Source: Pseudomonas sp. C2B4
GTDB lineage: Bacteria; Pseudomonadota; Gammaproteobacteria; Pseudomonadales; Pseudomonadaceae
Direction of reading: 5' to 3'
DNA length: 61,143 bases
Assembly: GCF_013359695.1 (NCBI RefSeq)
Contig: NZ_JABFMU010000040.1
Location: 1-61,143 of the forward strand
Both the position numbers and the translations under genes were made by a program. Position 1 is the stretch's first letter, and the number at the start of each line of letters is the position of its first letter. A model generated the notes under the pieces. The model was not told the DNA's origin. It did not search any database and saw only the letters and a program-made list of their open reading frames with translations. Below are positions 53,078 to 61,143 of the stretch, in pieces.

Positions 53078-53767
53078 ATGTTCCTGACCGCGACTCAACG
53101 CAACCTGATTGAACGTGTGATCAATACGATTGAAACCGGTAAACCTGATGGCGTTTACGGAGCGATCTCGATCTATGCCGATGGTCCGAATGATATCCGG
53201 CAGATCACCTATGGCAGGGCGCAGACGACTGAATACGGAAACCTTCGCAAACTGGTCAAGATGTATGTTGCCGCGGGCGGAGCGCAGAGCGCTGCGCTGG
53301 CGCCTTATGCGGACAAGGTCGGCAGCGTGGCCCTGACCGATGATGATACGTTCAAGAACCTGTTGCGAACGGCGGGTCGCAATGACCCTGTCATGCAAAG
53401 TATCCAGGATCAGTTCTTTGAAAAGGTCTATTTTTCTCCCGCCATGCAGTGGGCTGACGACAATGGCTTTACCACTGCGTTGTCTGCGTTGGTTATCTAT
53501 GACTCTTTTATCCACAGTGGACAGATTCTTTGGTTGCTCAGGCAAAGGTTTGATGAGTCGCCTCCGGCGATGGGCGGTGATGAGAAAATCTGGATAAGCG
53601 AATACGTCAGTGTCAGGAACAAATGGCTTTCGCAACACCATCGACCAGCTGTGCGCAAGAGTGTTTATAGAACGAAAGCCTTGTTGGCGCAGATCGCAAA
53701 AGACAATTGGGATCTGGGAATAGTGCCGATAGAGATGAACGGAACGGATGTGTATCCAAAACTGTGA
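53078..53767 (+). CDS. GH46 chitosanase-like glycoside hydrolase, no signal peptide
   Basis: 229 residues. The order of conserved blocks follows GH46 chitosanases: E19 in NTIETGK (general acid) and D35 in YADGPND (base), VYFSPAMQWAD, VIYDSFIHSG, MGGDEKIWISEYVSVRNKWL (shown as GGDEKIW) and DNWDLG. Both catalytic acids are present. No signal peptide is visible, so export would need another route (type VI secretion, pyocin-like release or lysis), or the enzyme acts inside. AAGGAG gives the start. The adjoining AT-rich DNA suggests gain by transfer. Confidence 0.8.
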   Translation: MFLTATQRNLIERVINTIETGKPDGVYGAISIYADGPNDIRQITYGRAQTTEYGNLRKLVKMYVAAGGAQSAALAPYADKVGSVALTDDDTFKNLLRTAGRNDPVMQSIQDQFFEKVYFSPAMQWADDNGFTTALSALVIYDSFIHSGQILWLLRQRFDESPPAMGGDEKIWISEYVSVRNKWLSQHHRPAVRKSVYRTKALLAQIAKDNWDLGIVPIEMNGTDVYPKL

Positions 53768-54020
53768 CAACTTTATAAGTTCAACTGTGAACGCAAACTA
53801 AAGAGGAAAGGCTCCAAAGGCGCTGGTCAGGGTGAAAAACGATGGGTGCGCTGACCAGGGATGAGTCATGGCAGCGCGCAGGGTGGCTGCACATTTTGAT
53901 CATTAAGTTGTCACTTACGGTCATTGAGCGGTCCGGAGAGTACTCATAGTCTGTAACACATGACTGAGGGGCGCCGAAGAGCGCCCACATCTTCCGTGAT
54001 CGCTTGTTGTGGAGTTACCG

Positions 54021-56060
54021 ATGACCGCCGCTCATTACCCGCACCTGTTGGCCCCGCTGGACCTGGGTTTTACCACGTTGCGCAACCGCACCCTGATGGG
54101 CTCGATGCATACCGGTCTTGAGGAAAAGCCCGGTGGTTTCGAACGCATGGCGGCGTATTTCGCCGAGCGTGCCCGTGGCGGTGTCGGCCTGATGGTCACC
54201 GGCGGTATCGGCCCGAACGACGAAGGTGGCGTTTACTCCGGCGCGGCGAAGCTGACCACCGAGGAAGAAGCGTTCAAGCATCAAATCGTGACCCGCGCGG
54301 TGCACGAGGCGGGCGGCAAGATTTGCATGCAGATCCTTCACGCCGGCCGTTATGCCTATAGCCCGAAACAGGTTGCACCCAGCGCTATCCAGGCACCGAT
54401 CAACCCGTTCAAGCCCAAAGAGCTGGACGAGGAAGGCATCGAGAAACAGATTCGCGATTTCGTCACCTGTTCGACCCTGGCGCAACAGGCCGAGTACGAC
54501 GGTGTGGAAATCATGGGGTCGGAGGGTTATTTCATTAACCAGTTCCTCGCCGCCCACACCAACCACCGCACCGACCGTTGGGGCGGCAGCTACGAAAACC
54601 GTATGCGCCTTCCCGTGGAAATCGTGCGCCGGGTCCGTGAAGCGGTAGGCCCGAATTTCATCATCATTTTCCGTTTGTCGATGCTCGACCTGGTGGAAGG
54701 CGGCAGCACCTGGGAAGAAATCGTGCAGCTGGCCAAGGCCATCGAGCAGGCCGGTGCGACGATCATCAACACCGGTATCGGCTGGCACGAGGCGCGGATT
54801 CCGACCATCGCCACCAAGGTTCCGCGCGCGGCGTTCAGCAAGGTCACGGCCAAGCTGCGCGGCTCGGTGAGCATTCCGCTGATCACCACCAACCGAATCA
54901 ACACCCCGGAAGTCGCCGAGCAGATCCTCGCCGAAGGCGATGCCGACATGGTCTCGATGGCGCGGCCGTTCCTCGCCGACCCGGACTTCGTCAACAAGGC
55001 CGCTGAAGGTCGCGCTGATGAAATCAACACCTGCATCGGTTGCAACCAGGCGTGCCTGGACCACACGTTCGGCGGCAAGTTGACCAGTTGCCTGGTCAAC
55101 CCGCGTGCCTGCCACGAAACCGAACTCAACTACCTGCCGGTGCAACAGCTCAAGAAAATCGCCGTGGTCGGTGCCGGCCCGGCCGGTTTGTCCGCCGCGA
55201 CCGTGGCCGCCGAGCGTGGCCATCAGGTGACGCTGTTCGATTCGGCCAGCGAAATCGGCGGCCAGTTCAACGTCGCCAAGCGCGTGCCGGGCAAGGAAGA
55301 GTTTTATGAAACCCTGCGTTACTTCGGCCGCAAACTGCAGACCACCAACGTCGAGGTGTGCCTGAACACCCGCGTCGATGTGGCGAAGCTGGTTGAGGGC
55401 GGTTACGACGAAATCATCCTGGCCACCGGTATTGCGCCGCGGTTGCCGGCCATTCCCGGCGTGGAGAATGCCAAGGTGCTGAGCTACCTGGACGTGCTGC
55501 TTGAGCGCAAACCGGTGGGCAAGCGCGTCGCGGTGATCGGTGCCGGCGGTATCGGTTTCGACGTTTCGGAATTCCTGGTTCACCAGGGCCAGGCCACCAG
55601 CCTGAACCGCGATGAGTTCTGGAAAGAGTGGGGCATCGATACGCATCTTGAGGCGCGTGGCGGTGTCGCCGGGATCAAGGCCGCGCCCCATGCGCCGGCC
55701 CGCGAAGTGTTCCTGCTGCAACGCAAGAAATCCAAGGTCGGTGATGGTCTGGGCAAGACCACGGGCTGGATTCACCGCACCGGTCTGAAGAACAAGCAGG
55801 TGCAGATGCTCAACAGTGTCGAATACTTGAAGATCGACGATGAGGGTCTGCACATCCGCATCGGCGAAACCGGCGAGCCGCAAGTGCTGCCGGTGGACAA
55901 TATCGTGATCTGTGCCGGCCAGGATCCGCTGCGGGAGTTGCAGGACGGTCTGGTGGCAGCCGGGCAGAACGTGCATCTGATTGGCGGCGCGGATGTCGCG
56001 GCGGAGCTGGATGCCAAGCGGGCGATCAATCAGGGGTCGCGGCTGGCTGCTGAGTTGTAA
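54021..56060 (+). CDS. fadH: NADPH-dependent 2,4-dienoyl-CoA reductase
   Basis: 679 residues (672 in E. coli). N-terminal FMN TIM barrel of the old yellow enzyme type (about 1-330, LLAPLDLGFTTLRNRTLMGSMHTG); 4Fe-4S cluster cysteines C338, C341, C345 and C357; then FAD- and NADPH-binding halves (VVGAGPAGLSAA, VIGAGGIGFDVSEFL). It removes double bonds in the beta-oxidation of unsaturated fatty acids. GGAG seven bases before the ATG at 54021. Confidence 0.95.
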   Translation: MTAAHYPHLLAPLDLGFTTLRNRTLMGSMHTGLEEKPGGFERMAAYFAERARGGVGLMVTGGIGPNDEGGVYSGAAKLTTEEEAFKHQIVTRAVHEAGGKICMQILHAGRYAYSPKQVAPSAIQAPINPFKPKELDEEGIEKQIRDFVTCSTLAQQAEYDGVEIMGSEGYFINQFLAAHTNHRTDRWGGSYENRMRLPVEIVRRVREAVGPNFIIIFRLSMLDLVEGGSTWEEIVQLAKAIEQAGATIINTGIGWHEARIPTIATKVPRAAFSKVTAKLRGSVSIPLITTNRINTPEVAEQILAEGDADMVSMARPFLADPDFVNKAAEGRADEINTCIGCNQACLDHTFGGKLTSCLVNPRACHETELNYLPVQQLKKIAVVGAGPAGLSAATVAAERGHQVTLFDSASEIGGQFNVAKRVPGKEEFYETLRYFGRKLQTTNVEVCLNTRVDVAKLVEGGYDEIILATGIAPRLPAIPGVENAKVLSYLDVLLERKPVGKRVAVIGAGGIGFDVSEFLVHQGQATSLNRDEFWKEWGIDTHLEARGGVAGIKAAPHAPAREVFLLQRKKSKVGDGLGKTTGWIHRTGLKNKQVQMLNSVEYLKIDDEGLHIRIGETGEPQVLPVDNIVICAGQDPLRELQDGLVAAGQNVHLIGGADVAAELDAKRAINQGSRLAAEL

Positions 56061-56086
56061 TTCGCAGGCCAAGTGTGCCAATGGCT

Positions 56087-56162
56087 TTCGCGAGCAGGCT
56101 CGCTCCCACATTTGATCTTCGGTGCGCCTAAGGTCCGGTGTGGGAGCGAGCCTGCTCGCGAA
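56087..56162. repeat. REP pair, outward orientation
   Basis: Outward pair with a short 28-base spacer, between fadH and the PLP enzyme. First REP after the 26.7-kb REP-free stretch. Confidence 0.95.
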
Positions 56163-56216
56163 GGCTGCCTTTGAGCGACTAGAATGCGGGCTCTTTATGA
56201 GCTCATTCAGGCGCCA

Positions 56217-57143
56217 ATGCTTTTTCCTCCCTCCGACTGGCTACCTAAAGCCCCCCTCGAACGCCTCCACCTCGACTGGCTAGAAACCGCCGGTATCGAT
56301 GTCGCCATCCTGCGCCTGGACCTGATCGACCCGCTCATCAGCGGCAACAAGTGGTTCAAACTCATCGAGCATCTCAAGGCGGCCGAGCAGTCCGGTGCCA
56401 AAGGCATCATCAGCCTGGGCGGCGCCCATTCCAATCACCTTCATGCACTGGCCGCTGCCGGCAAGCGGCTTGGGTTTGCCACGGTCGGCCTGCTGCGCGG
56501 GCATCCGCTGGAAACGCCCACGGTCAACGATCTGCAGGCGTTCGGCATGCAGCTGCATTGGCTGGGTTATGGCGGCTATCGCGCTCGGCACGAAGCGGGG
56601 TTCTGGGAGCCTTGGCAGGCGCAGTATCCCGATCTGTTTCCGGTCCCGGAAGGTGGCGGTGGTTTGCAGGGGGCACATGGCTGCAGGCAGCTGAAGACCC
56701 TGGTCAGCGAGCAACTGAACGCTCTGGGCTGGCGTGACTATGACGGTTGGTGGCTGGCCTGCGGGACCGGCACCACACTGGCCGGCGTGGTGCTGGCCGA
56801 AGCGGGCGATCGTCCGGTTTACGGTGCGTTGGCGGTGCCCGACGATCATGGCGTGGCGCAGCAGGTTGAGCGGATTGTGGAGGAGGCAGGCTTGAGGGTT
56901 CCTGCCTATGAGTTGTTTGATGCCAGCCGTGGCGGATTTGCCAAGGTCGATTCGCCGTTACTTGAGTTTATCGAGCAGACCGAACAAGCCAGTGGCATTC
57001 CTTTCGAGCCGCTGTACACCGGCAAGGCGCTGCTGGCGCTCAAACAACAAGTCGAAGCAGGGACGTTTGCCCGAGGCACGCGGCTGATCTTCGTGCATAC
57101 CGGAGGCTTGCAGGGGCGGCGGGGGTTCAGCCCGCAAACCTGA
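56217..57143 (+). CDS. D-cysteine desulfhydrase / ACC deaminase family PLP enzyme
   Basis: 308 residues from MLFPPSDWLPKAPLE. Fold-type II PLP enzyme: Schiff-base lysine K45 in SGNKWFKL, substrate loop GGAHSNHLHALAAAG, phosphate cup ACGTGTTLAG, and the end FVHTGGLQGRRGF. Members desulfurate D-cysteine or deaminate aminocyclopropane carboxylate; the residues that separate the two were not resolved. An in-frame ATG at 56184 lies within a likely -10 box (TAGAAT), so the later start is chosen. Confidence 0.87.
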   Translation: MLFPPSDWLPKAPLERLHLDWLETAGIDVAILRLDLIDPLISGNKWFKLIEHLKAAEQSGAKGIISLGGAHSNHLHALAAAGKRLGFATVGLLRGHPLETPTVNDLQAFGMQLHWLGYGGYRARHEAGFWEPWQAQYPDLFPVPEGGGGLQGAHGCRQLKTLVSEQLNALGWRDYDGWWLACGTGTTLAGVVLAEAGDRPVYGALAVPDDHGVAQQVERIVEEAGLRVPAYELFDASRGGFAKVDSPLLEFIEQTEQASGIPFEPLYTGKALLALKQQVEAGTFARGTRLIFVHTGGLQGRRGFSPQT

Positions 57144-57159
57144 AGGACAACACAGCCCC

Positions 57160-57249
57160 TGTGGGAGCGAGCCTGCTCGCGAAAGCGGTGTGTCAGACGG
57201 CGTCAATGGCGGCTGACACGCCGTATTCGCGAGCAGGCTCGCTCCCACA
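57160..57249. repeat. REP pair (REPIN), inward
   Basis: Intact inward pair between the convergent PLP enzyme and cytochrome b561 genes. Confidence 0.95.
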
Positions 57250-57263
57250 CGTACTCATTGATT

Positions 57264-57824
57264 TCAGGTATTTCGGCCGACCCCTTTGGGCATCATCCGC
57301 AATAACGTGTTATCGCCCACCACATAGTGGTGATACAGCCCGGCCACGGCATGCAGGCCGATCAGCCAGTAACCGATGGTGCCGCCGAGCACGTGCCAGC
57401 CCTGCATCTCCTTGGCCAGTTCCTTGTTTTCGGCCATCAGCAGCGGCAGGTCGAGGCCGTAGAACATCACTTGATTGCCTTTGGCGCTGGTGATCAGCCA
57501 GCCGAGGATCGGCATGGCAATCATGAAAAGGTACAGCGCCCAGTGCATCAGCTTGGCTAGTGCGATCTGCCAGTGAGGCGAAGCGGGGAAGATTTGCGGT
57601 GCCGGGCCAAGGCTGCGCGCGAACAACCGTATCCAGACCAACACGAACACCGTCAGGCCGAGCATGAAGTGCGATTCGACGATCAGCGTTCGCCCGCCAC
57701 TGCCCTTGGGAAAGAGGCCACGAAGTTCAATACAGGCATAAACCAGTGCCAACAGGACCAGCATCAACCAATGCAGCGCGATCGATACGGTGCTGTAGCG
57801 TGAAGCGGAATTCTTCCACGGCAT
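57264..57824 (-). CDS. cytochrome b561 (CybB family)
   Basis: 186 residues, four membrane helices. Heme-ligand histidines lie in SIALHWLMLVLLAL (about 18), VESHFMLGL (about 52), KLMHWALYL (about 94) and the final helix HAVAGLYHHYVVGD. A di-heme inner-membrane protein that carries electrons, related to superoxide:quinone oxidoreductase CybB. AGGA before the ATG. Confidence 0.92.
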   Translation of the reverse strand: MPWKNSASRYSTVSIALHWLMLVLLALVYACIELRGLFPKGSGGRTLIVESHFMLGLTVFVLVWIRLFARSLGPAPQIFPASPHWQIALAKLMHWALYLFMIAMPILGWLITSAKGNQVMFYGLDLPLLMAENKELAKEMQGWHVLGGTIGYWLIGLHAVAGLYHHYVVGDNTLLRMMPKGVGRNT

Positions 57825-57951
57825 ACGGCGTTCCTCTCAGGTCAGGTCAAGCCACCGTTCTTGGTCGACAGTGTGCTTTAACTGTAATCCTGTTTCAGCG
57901 GATTCGCCTGAAGCCCGTGTGCTTTGAGTGCTCTAAATCAAGTGATTGAGC

Positions 57952-57977
57952 AAAAAAAAGCGCCGGAAACCGGCGCT
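57952..57977 (-). terminator. intrinsic terminator of phnX
   Basis: Minus strand AGCGCCGG-TTT-CCGGCGCT followed by eight T, 24 bases after the phnX stop. Confidence 0.92.
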
Positions 57978-58000
57978 CTGTGATCAAGCGAGAAGCGTTA

Positions 58001-58828
58001 TCAGTTGGTCTGCGGCATTTCGCCATTGGCCAGGCGTTTGTTGATGTCGGCGATCACTTCCGGCAGGTCAGTGATGGTGTCGATCATGTAGTGCGGCCGC
58101 GAGCCTTCGAACATCCGGTGGATGCGTTTGCGCTCGCTGTCCAGTTGGTCGCTGCCCAGCGCGCGATAGCCTTCGTAGTCCAGGCCCAGGGCGTTGCCCG
58201 AGCAAATCAGTGCCACGGTCCACATGCCGGCGCGCCGTCCTTCGAGAATGCCCGGCACGGTGTCGTCGATTTTCACGCAGGCGGCCACATCGTCGATGCC
58301 CAGGGCGATCACGTTGGCCAGGGCCTGGGCCGGCCATGGTCGGCCATTGGGCACTTCGTCGGTGGCGACCACGTGGTCGGCGATGTAACCGTTGGTGGCG
58401 GCCAGTTCGACCACCTTGTCCATGACCTGTTTCGGGTAACCGGAGCAGGAACCGATCTTGATCCCTTGCTGGCGCAGGTTGGCGATGGTGTCCAGGGCGC
58501 CGGGAATCAGCGCCGAATGCTCGGCGATTTTTTCGATCTGCAGCGGCATGAAGCGCTGGTAGATGGCGGTGACGTCATCGTCGGTTGGCGTACGGCCGAA
58601 CACTTTGCGATAACGCTCGGCGACCTCCGGCAGGTCGCACAAGGTCCGGATGTGGTCCCACTTGCCCATGCCCATCGGGCCTCGGGCTTCGTCGATGGAC
58701 ACCTGGACGTCGAACTCGGCGAAGGCTTCGACAAAAATCTGCGTCGGCGCGAAAGAACCGAAATCGACCACGGTGCCGGCCCAGTCGAGGATGGCGGCCT
58801 GGAGTTTGGTTGGGTTGGTGTAGTTCAT
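58001..58828 (-). CDS. phnX: phosphonoacetaldehyde hydrolase
   Basis: 275 residues. HAD-superfamily enzyme cutting phosphonoacetaldehyde to acetaldehyde and phosphate. Nucleophile D15 in AAILDWAGT, the Schiff-base lysine K56 in PMGMGKWDHI that is special to PhnX, then GSCSGYPKQVM and KIDDTVPGI for Mg2+ binding. It works right after PhnW; the two genes are separated by 154 bases with a REP pair between them. Confidence 0.96.
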   Translation of the reverse strand: MNYTNPTKLQAAILDWAGTVVDFGSFAPTQIFVEAFAEFDVQVSIDEARGPMGMGKWDHIRTLCDLPEVAERYRKVFGRTPTDDDVTAIYQRFMPLQIEKIAEHSALIPGALDTIANLRQQGIKIGSCSGYPKQVMDKVVELAATNGYIADHVVATDEVPNGRPWPAQALANVIALGIDDVAACVKIDDTVPGILEGRRAGMWTVALICSGNALGLDYEGYRALGSDQLDSERKRIHRMFEGSRPHYMIDTITDLPEVIADINKRLANGEMPQTN

Positions 58829-58875
58829 GGTGAATAGATTCCTGTGGCAACTGGCTGATAGGGGAGCTGCTTTTT

Positions 58876-58965
58876 TGTGGGAGCGAGCCTGCTCGCGAAA
58901 GCGCTGGATCAGTCGACATTGATGTTGATTGTTCGACCGTCTTCGCGAGCAGGCTCGCTCCCACA
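58876..58965. repeat. REP pair (REPIN), inward, inside the phnW-phnX operon
   Basis: Intact inward pair in the 154-base gap between co-oriented phnW and phnX. As a strong transcript hairpin it could protect or uncouple the two parts of the mRNA. Confidence 0.95.
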
Positions 58966-58982
58966 GGGGAAGGCGTTGTGGT

Positions 58983-60092
58983 TTAGATCTCTAACACTTC
59001 CATCTCGCGCAACACTTCGCCCACCGCCGCTACCGCTTCGCGCATTTGCGCCGGGGTGACGTGACCGATGCAGCCGACGCGGAAGGTTTCGACCTGGGTC
59101 AATTTGCCGGGGTAGAGGATGTAACCCTTGGCCTTGACCCGCTCGTAGAACTCCTTGAACTGGTAGCGCGGATCTTTCGGGGCGTGGAAGGTGGCGATGA
59201 TCGGGGCCTGGATGGCCGCCGGCAGGAAGCTGCGCAAACCCAGTTTGGCCATCTCTTCCATCAGCGCCTGACAGTTGGCGGCATAACGCGCATGACGCGC
59301 CGGCAAACCGCCTTCTTCGTTGTATTGCAGCAAGGCTTCGTGCAGTGCGGCGACCACGTGGGTCGGCGGGGTGAAGCGCCACTGGCCGGTTTTCATCATG
59401 TAGGTGTGCTGGTCGTACAGATCCATCGCCAGCGAATGCGAGTTGCCGGCGGCATTGGCCAGGGCTTCCTTGCGGGCGAAGACAAAGCCCATTCCCGGCA
59501 CGCCTTCCAGGCATTTGCCGGAAGCGGCGATCAGCGCATCGAACGGCACCTGTTGCGCGTCCACCGGCAGTGCGCCGAAGGAGCTCATGGCATCGATGAT
59601 CAGGCGTTTGCCATGTTGCTCGACGACCTGGGCGATTTCCGGCAGCGGGTTGAGGATGCCGGTGCTGGTTTCGCAGTGGATCAGCGCAACGTGGGTGATG
59701 CCTGCATCGGCGCGCAGCAGGCGGTCGACGTCGGCGGCGGTGGTCGGTTCATCTTCGGCGGTTTCGAAGGTGCTGAACGAGCGGCCGAGCACTTCGCAGA
59801 TTTTTGCCAGGCGCTTGCCGTAGGCGCCGTTGATCAGCACCAGGACTTTGCCGTCGCGAGGCACCAGGGTGCCGATGGCCGCTTCCACCGCGAAGGTGCC
59901 GCTGCCTTGCAGGGGCACGCAATGGTGGCTGGCGGCGCCGTTGATGATCGCCAGCAGTTGTTCGCAGAGGCTGGCGGTCAGTTGGTTGAAGCGGTCATCC
60001 CATGAACCCCAGTCAACCATCATCGCCTGACGGGTGCGGGCCGAAGTGGTCAACGGGCCGGGGGTGAGCAGGATGGGTGCGGCAGTACTCAT
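58983..60092 (-). CDS. phnW: 2-aminoethylphosphonate-pyruvate transaminase
   Basis: 369 residues. Class V aminotransferase that turns 2-aminoethylphosphonate and pyruvate into phosphonoacetaldehyde and alanine. TPGPLTTSARTRQAM at the start, GSGTFAVEA for phosphate binding, PLP lysine K193 in ASGKCLEGVPG. First gene of phnWX, divergent from a LysR regulator; lets the cell use the commonest natural phosphonate as a source of N and P. Confidence 0.96.
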   Translation of the reverse strand: MSTAAPILLTPGPLTTSARTRQAMMVDWGSWDDRFNQLTASLCEQLLAIINGAASHHCVPLQGSGTFAVEAAIGTLVPRDGKVLVLINGAYGKRLAKICEVLGRSFSTFETAEDEPTTAADVDRLLRADAGITHVALIHCETSTGILNPLPEIAQVVEQHGKRLIIDAMSSFGALPVDAQQVPFDALIAASGKCLEGVPGMGFVFARKEALANAAGNSHSLAMDLYDQHTYMMKTGQWRFTPPTHVVAALHEALLQYNEEGGLPARHARYAANCQALMEEMAKLGLRSFLPAAIQAPIIATFHAPKDPRYQFKEFYERVKAKGYILYPGKLTQVETFRVGCIGHVTPAQMREAVAAVGEVLREMEVLEI

Positions 60093-60133
60093 TCTCGTGT
60101 CCTCGCAATCGATGGGATGAAGCTACGGGGCTT

Positions 60134-60166
60134 AAATTGCAATTTGCCGAGTTATCAATCAAATTG
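60134..60166. promoter_or_regulatory. palindromes in the phnW-LysR gap
   Basis: AAATTGCAATTT (60134-60145) is a perfect palindrome, and CAATTTG (60140) with CAAATTG (60160) forms a second inverted repeat 13 bases apart. They lie midway between the divergent genes, a typical place for LysR binding. Confidence 0.6.
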
Positions 60167-60201
60167 TTTGTTGTTATGCCAGCCATCAGTAGGACTTATT
60201 C

Positions 60202-61065
60202 ATGAACCTGTTTCAGCTCCGCGCCTTCGATGCCGTGGCCCGCGAGGGCAGTTTCACCCGCGCCGCTGCCCGACTGTTCATCAGCCAACCGGCGGTGACC
60301 GGGCACATCAAGGCGCTGGAGGAGCATTACCAGATCACCCTGTTGCGCCGCACCGCGCGCCGGGTGGAGTTGACGGAGGAGGGCACCAAACTGGCGGCCA
60401 TCACCCGGGCCATGTTCGGTCTGGCCGAAGAAGCGCAAGTGATGCTGGAGGCGAATCGGCAGTTGCTCACCGGGCGCCTGGAAGTGGCGGCGGACGGACC
60501 GCACATGGTCATGCCGATGCTTGCGAGCCTGCGCGCCCGTTATCCGGGGATCACCGTTAACCTGCGCCTGGGCAACGCCCAGGAAACCCTGGCGGCGCTG
60601 TTGTCCGAACATGCCGACGTGGCGGTGCTGACCGAAGTCGAGCCGCGCAAGGGTCTGCACCTGCAAGCCCTCAGCGAGTCACGCATCTGTGCACTGGTGC
60701 CCGACGGTCATCCCTGGGCGCAGAGGACCAAGGGCGTGCCGCTCAAGGACCTGGACCAGGTGATCATGGTGTTGCGTGAACCGAGCTCGATCACCCGGCG
60801 CACCTTCGATGACGCCTGTGCCCGGGCCAAGGTCAATCCACGGGTGTTGCTGGAGCTGGACAGTCGCGAAGCGGTCACCGAAGCGGTGGCGGCGGAGTTG
60901 GGAGTGGGGGTGGTGTCGTCGGTGGAGGTCAGCCATGACCCGCGGGTGGCGGCGGTGCCGATCATTGGCGAGGGGCTGGTGAACCGGCACATGATGGGGT
61001 GCATGGAGCGGCGGCGGGATTTGCGCCTGATACAGGCGTTTTTTGGGTTGGCGCCGGTCAGGTAG
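60202..61065 (+). CDS. LysR-family regulator of phnWX
   Basis: 287 residues. Helix-turn-helix at about 15-40 (SFTRAAARLFISQPAVTGHI) and the substrate-binding half (GRLEVAADGPHMVMPM to GVVSSVEVSHDPRV). Divergent from phnW with palindromes in the gap, so it is most likely the activator that answers to 2-aminoethylphosphonate or its aldehyde. AGGA lies nine bases before the ATG. Confidence 0.88.
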   Translation: MNLFQLRAFDAVAREGSFTRAAARLFISQPAVTGHIKALEEHYQITLLRRTARRVELTEEGTKLAAITRAMFGLAEEAQVMLEANRQLLTGRLEVAADGPHMVMPMLASLRARYPGITVNLRLGNAQETLAALLSEHADVAVLTEVEPRKGLHLQALSESRICALVPDGHPWAQRTKGVPLKDLDQVIMVLREPSSITRRTFDDACARAKVNPRVLLELDSREAVTEAVAAELGVGVVSSVEVSHDPRVAAVPIIGEGLVNRHMMGCMERRRDLRLIQAFFGLAPVR

Positions 61066-61079
61066 ACCGAGGCGCGGCC

Positions 61080-61143
61080 TTCGCGAGCAGGCTCGCTCCC
61101 ACAGGGTTATGTGTGCGCCGCAGACCCAATGTGGGAGCGAGCC
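61080..61143. repeat. REP pair, outward orientation (cut by window end)
   Basis: TTCGCGAGCAGG core followed after 30 bases by GTGGGAGCGAGCC, which is cut by the end of the window. Third outward pair. Confidence 0.93.

Noticed and set aside
53969..53986. GGGCGC-CGAAGA-GCGCCC hairpin before fadH as a terminator
   Set aside because: It lacks a T run and lies 180 bases after the GH46 gene; it may be a leader hairpin, but nothing more can be said.
905..61143. CRISPR array suggested by the many identical short repeats
   Set aside because: The repeats are palindromic pairs scattered singly in gaps between genes, not regularly spaced direct repeats, and there are no cas genes.

Overview
This 61-kb window is chromosomal DNA from a fluorescent pseudomonad (Pseudomonas fluorescens group). 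The signs are the gene order folD / tRNA-Arg-His-Leu-His / tig-clpP-clpX-lon-hupB-ppiD, the divergent ampC-ampR pair, phnWX, GC-rich codon use, and above all 16 copies of an inverted-pair repeat (REP/REPIN) with the core TGTGGGAGCGAGCC...CTCGCGAA. I see no prophage, IS element, integrase or CRISPR array.

Layout. 0-8.5 kb: GST, CBS-domain protein, DNA polymerase II (polB), DUF1810, aldo/keto reductase, a lipoprotein, a TSUP transporter, a VOC protein and a secreted DUF4174 protein. 8.5-15.3 kb: a 199-bp tandem duplication, then a minus-strand block with a LuxR-type response regulator, an 1188-residue BvgS-like phosphorelay kinase and a pertactin-like autotransporter whose upstream region carries TTTCCTA-type heptads. 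This resembles the BvgAS/pertactin arrangement of Bordetella and is the most interesting locus here. 15.6-17.8 kb: ampC/ampR. 17.9-21.6 kb: glucarate catabolism (gudP-gudD) with a divergent GntR/FCD regulator. 21.7-38 kb: mixed transporters, regulators and small proteins (EamA/LysR pair, trhP, AI-2E-type permease, Pro/Tyr-rich secreted protein, AroE-like protein, cupin, YceH, DUF1993, sstT, MFS, nhaR, TerC, a degenerate C39 peptidase-like lipoprotein, two tiny acidic proteins, pbpG).

38.4-49 kb is the conserved housekeeping core: folD, four tRNAs, trigger factor, ClpP, ClpX, Lon, HU-beta, a decayed tRNA-Asp and PpiD. These genes work together in protein folding and turnover; a near-consensus heat-shock (sigma32) promoter stands before lon. 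49-54 kb holds a DUF2242 lipoprotein, a 28-residue ORF, an AraC regulator coupled to a nitrilase-fold protein that lacks its catalytic cysteine, and a leaderless GH46 chitosanase-like enzyme beside AT-rich DNA. 54-61 kb: FadH, a D-cysteine desulfhydrase-type PLP enzyme, cytochrome b561, and the 2-aminoethylphosphonate pathway phnW-phnX with a divergent LysR regulator.

The REP pairs lie almost only between genes. They are dense in 0-29.4 kb and 56-61 kb and absent from the 26.7 kb in between. Coordinates of genes reflect start codons chosen from ribosome binding sites and family lengths; function calls come from reading the protein sequences, not from database searches.
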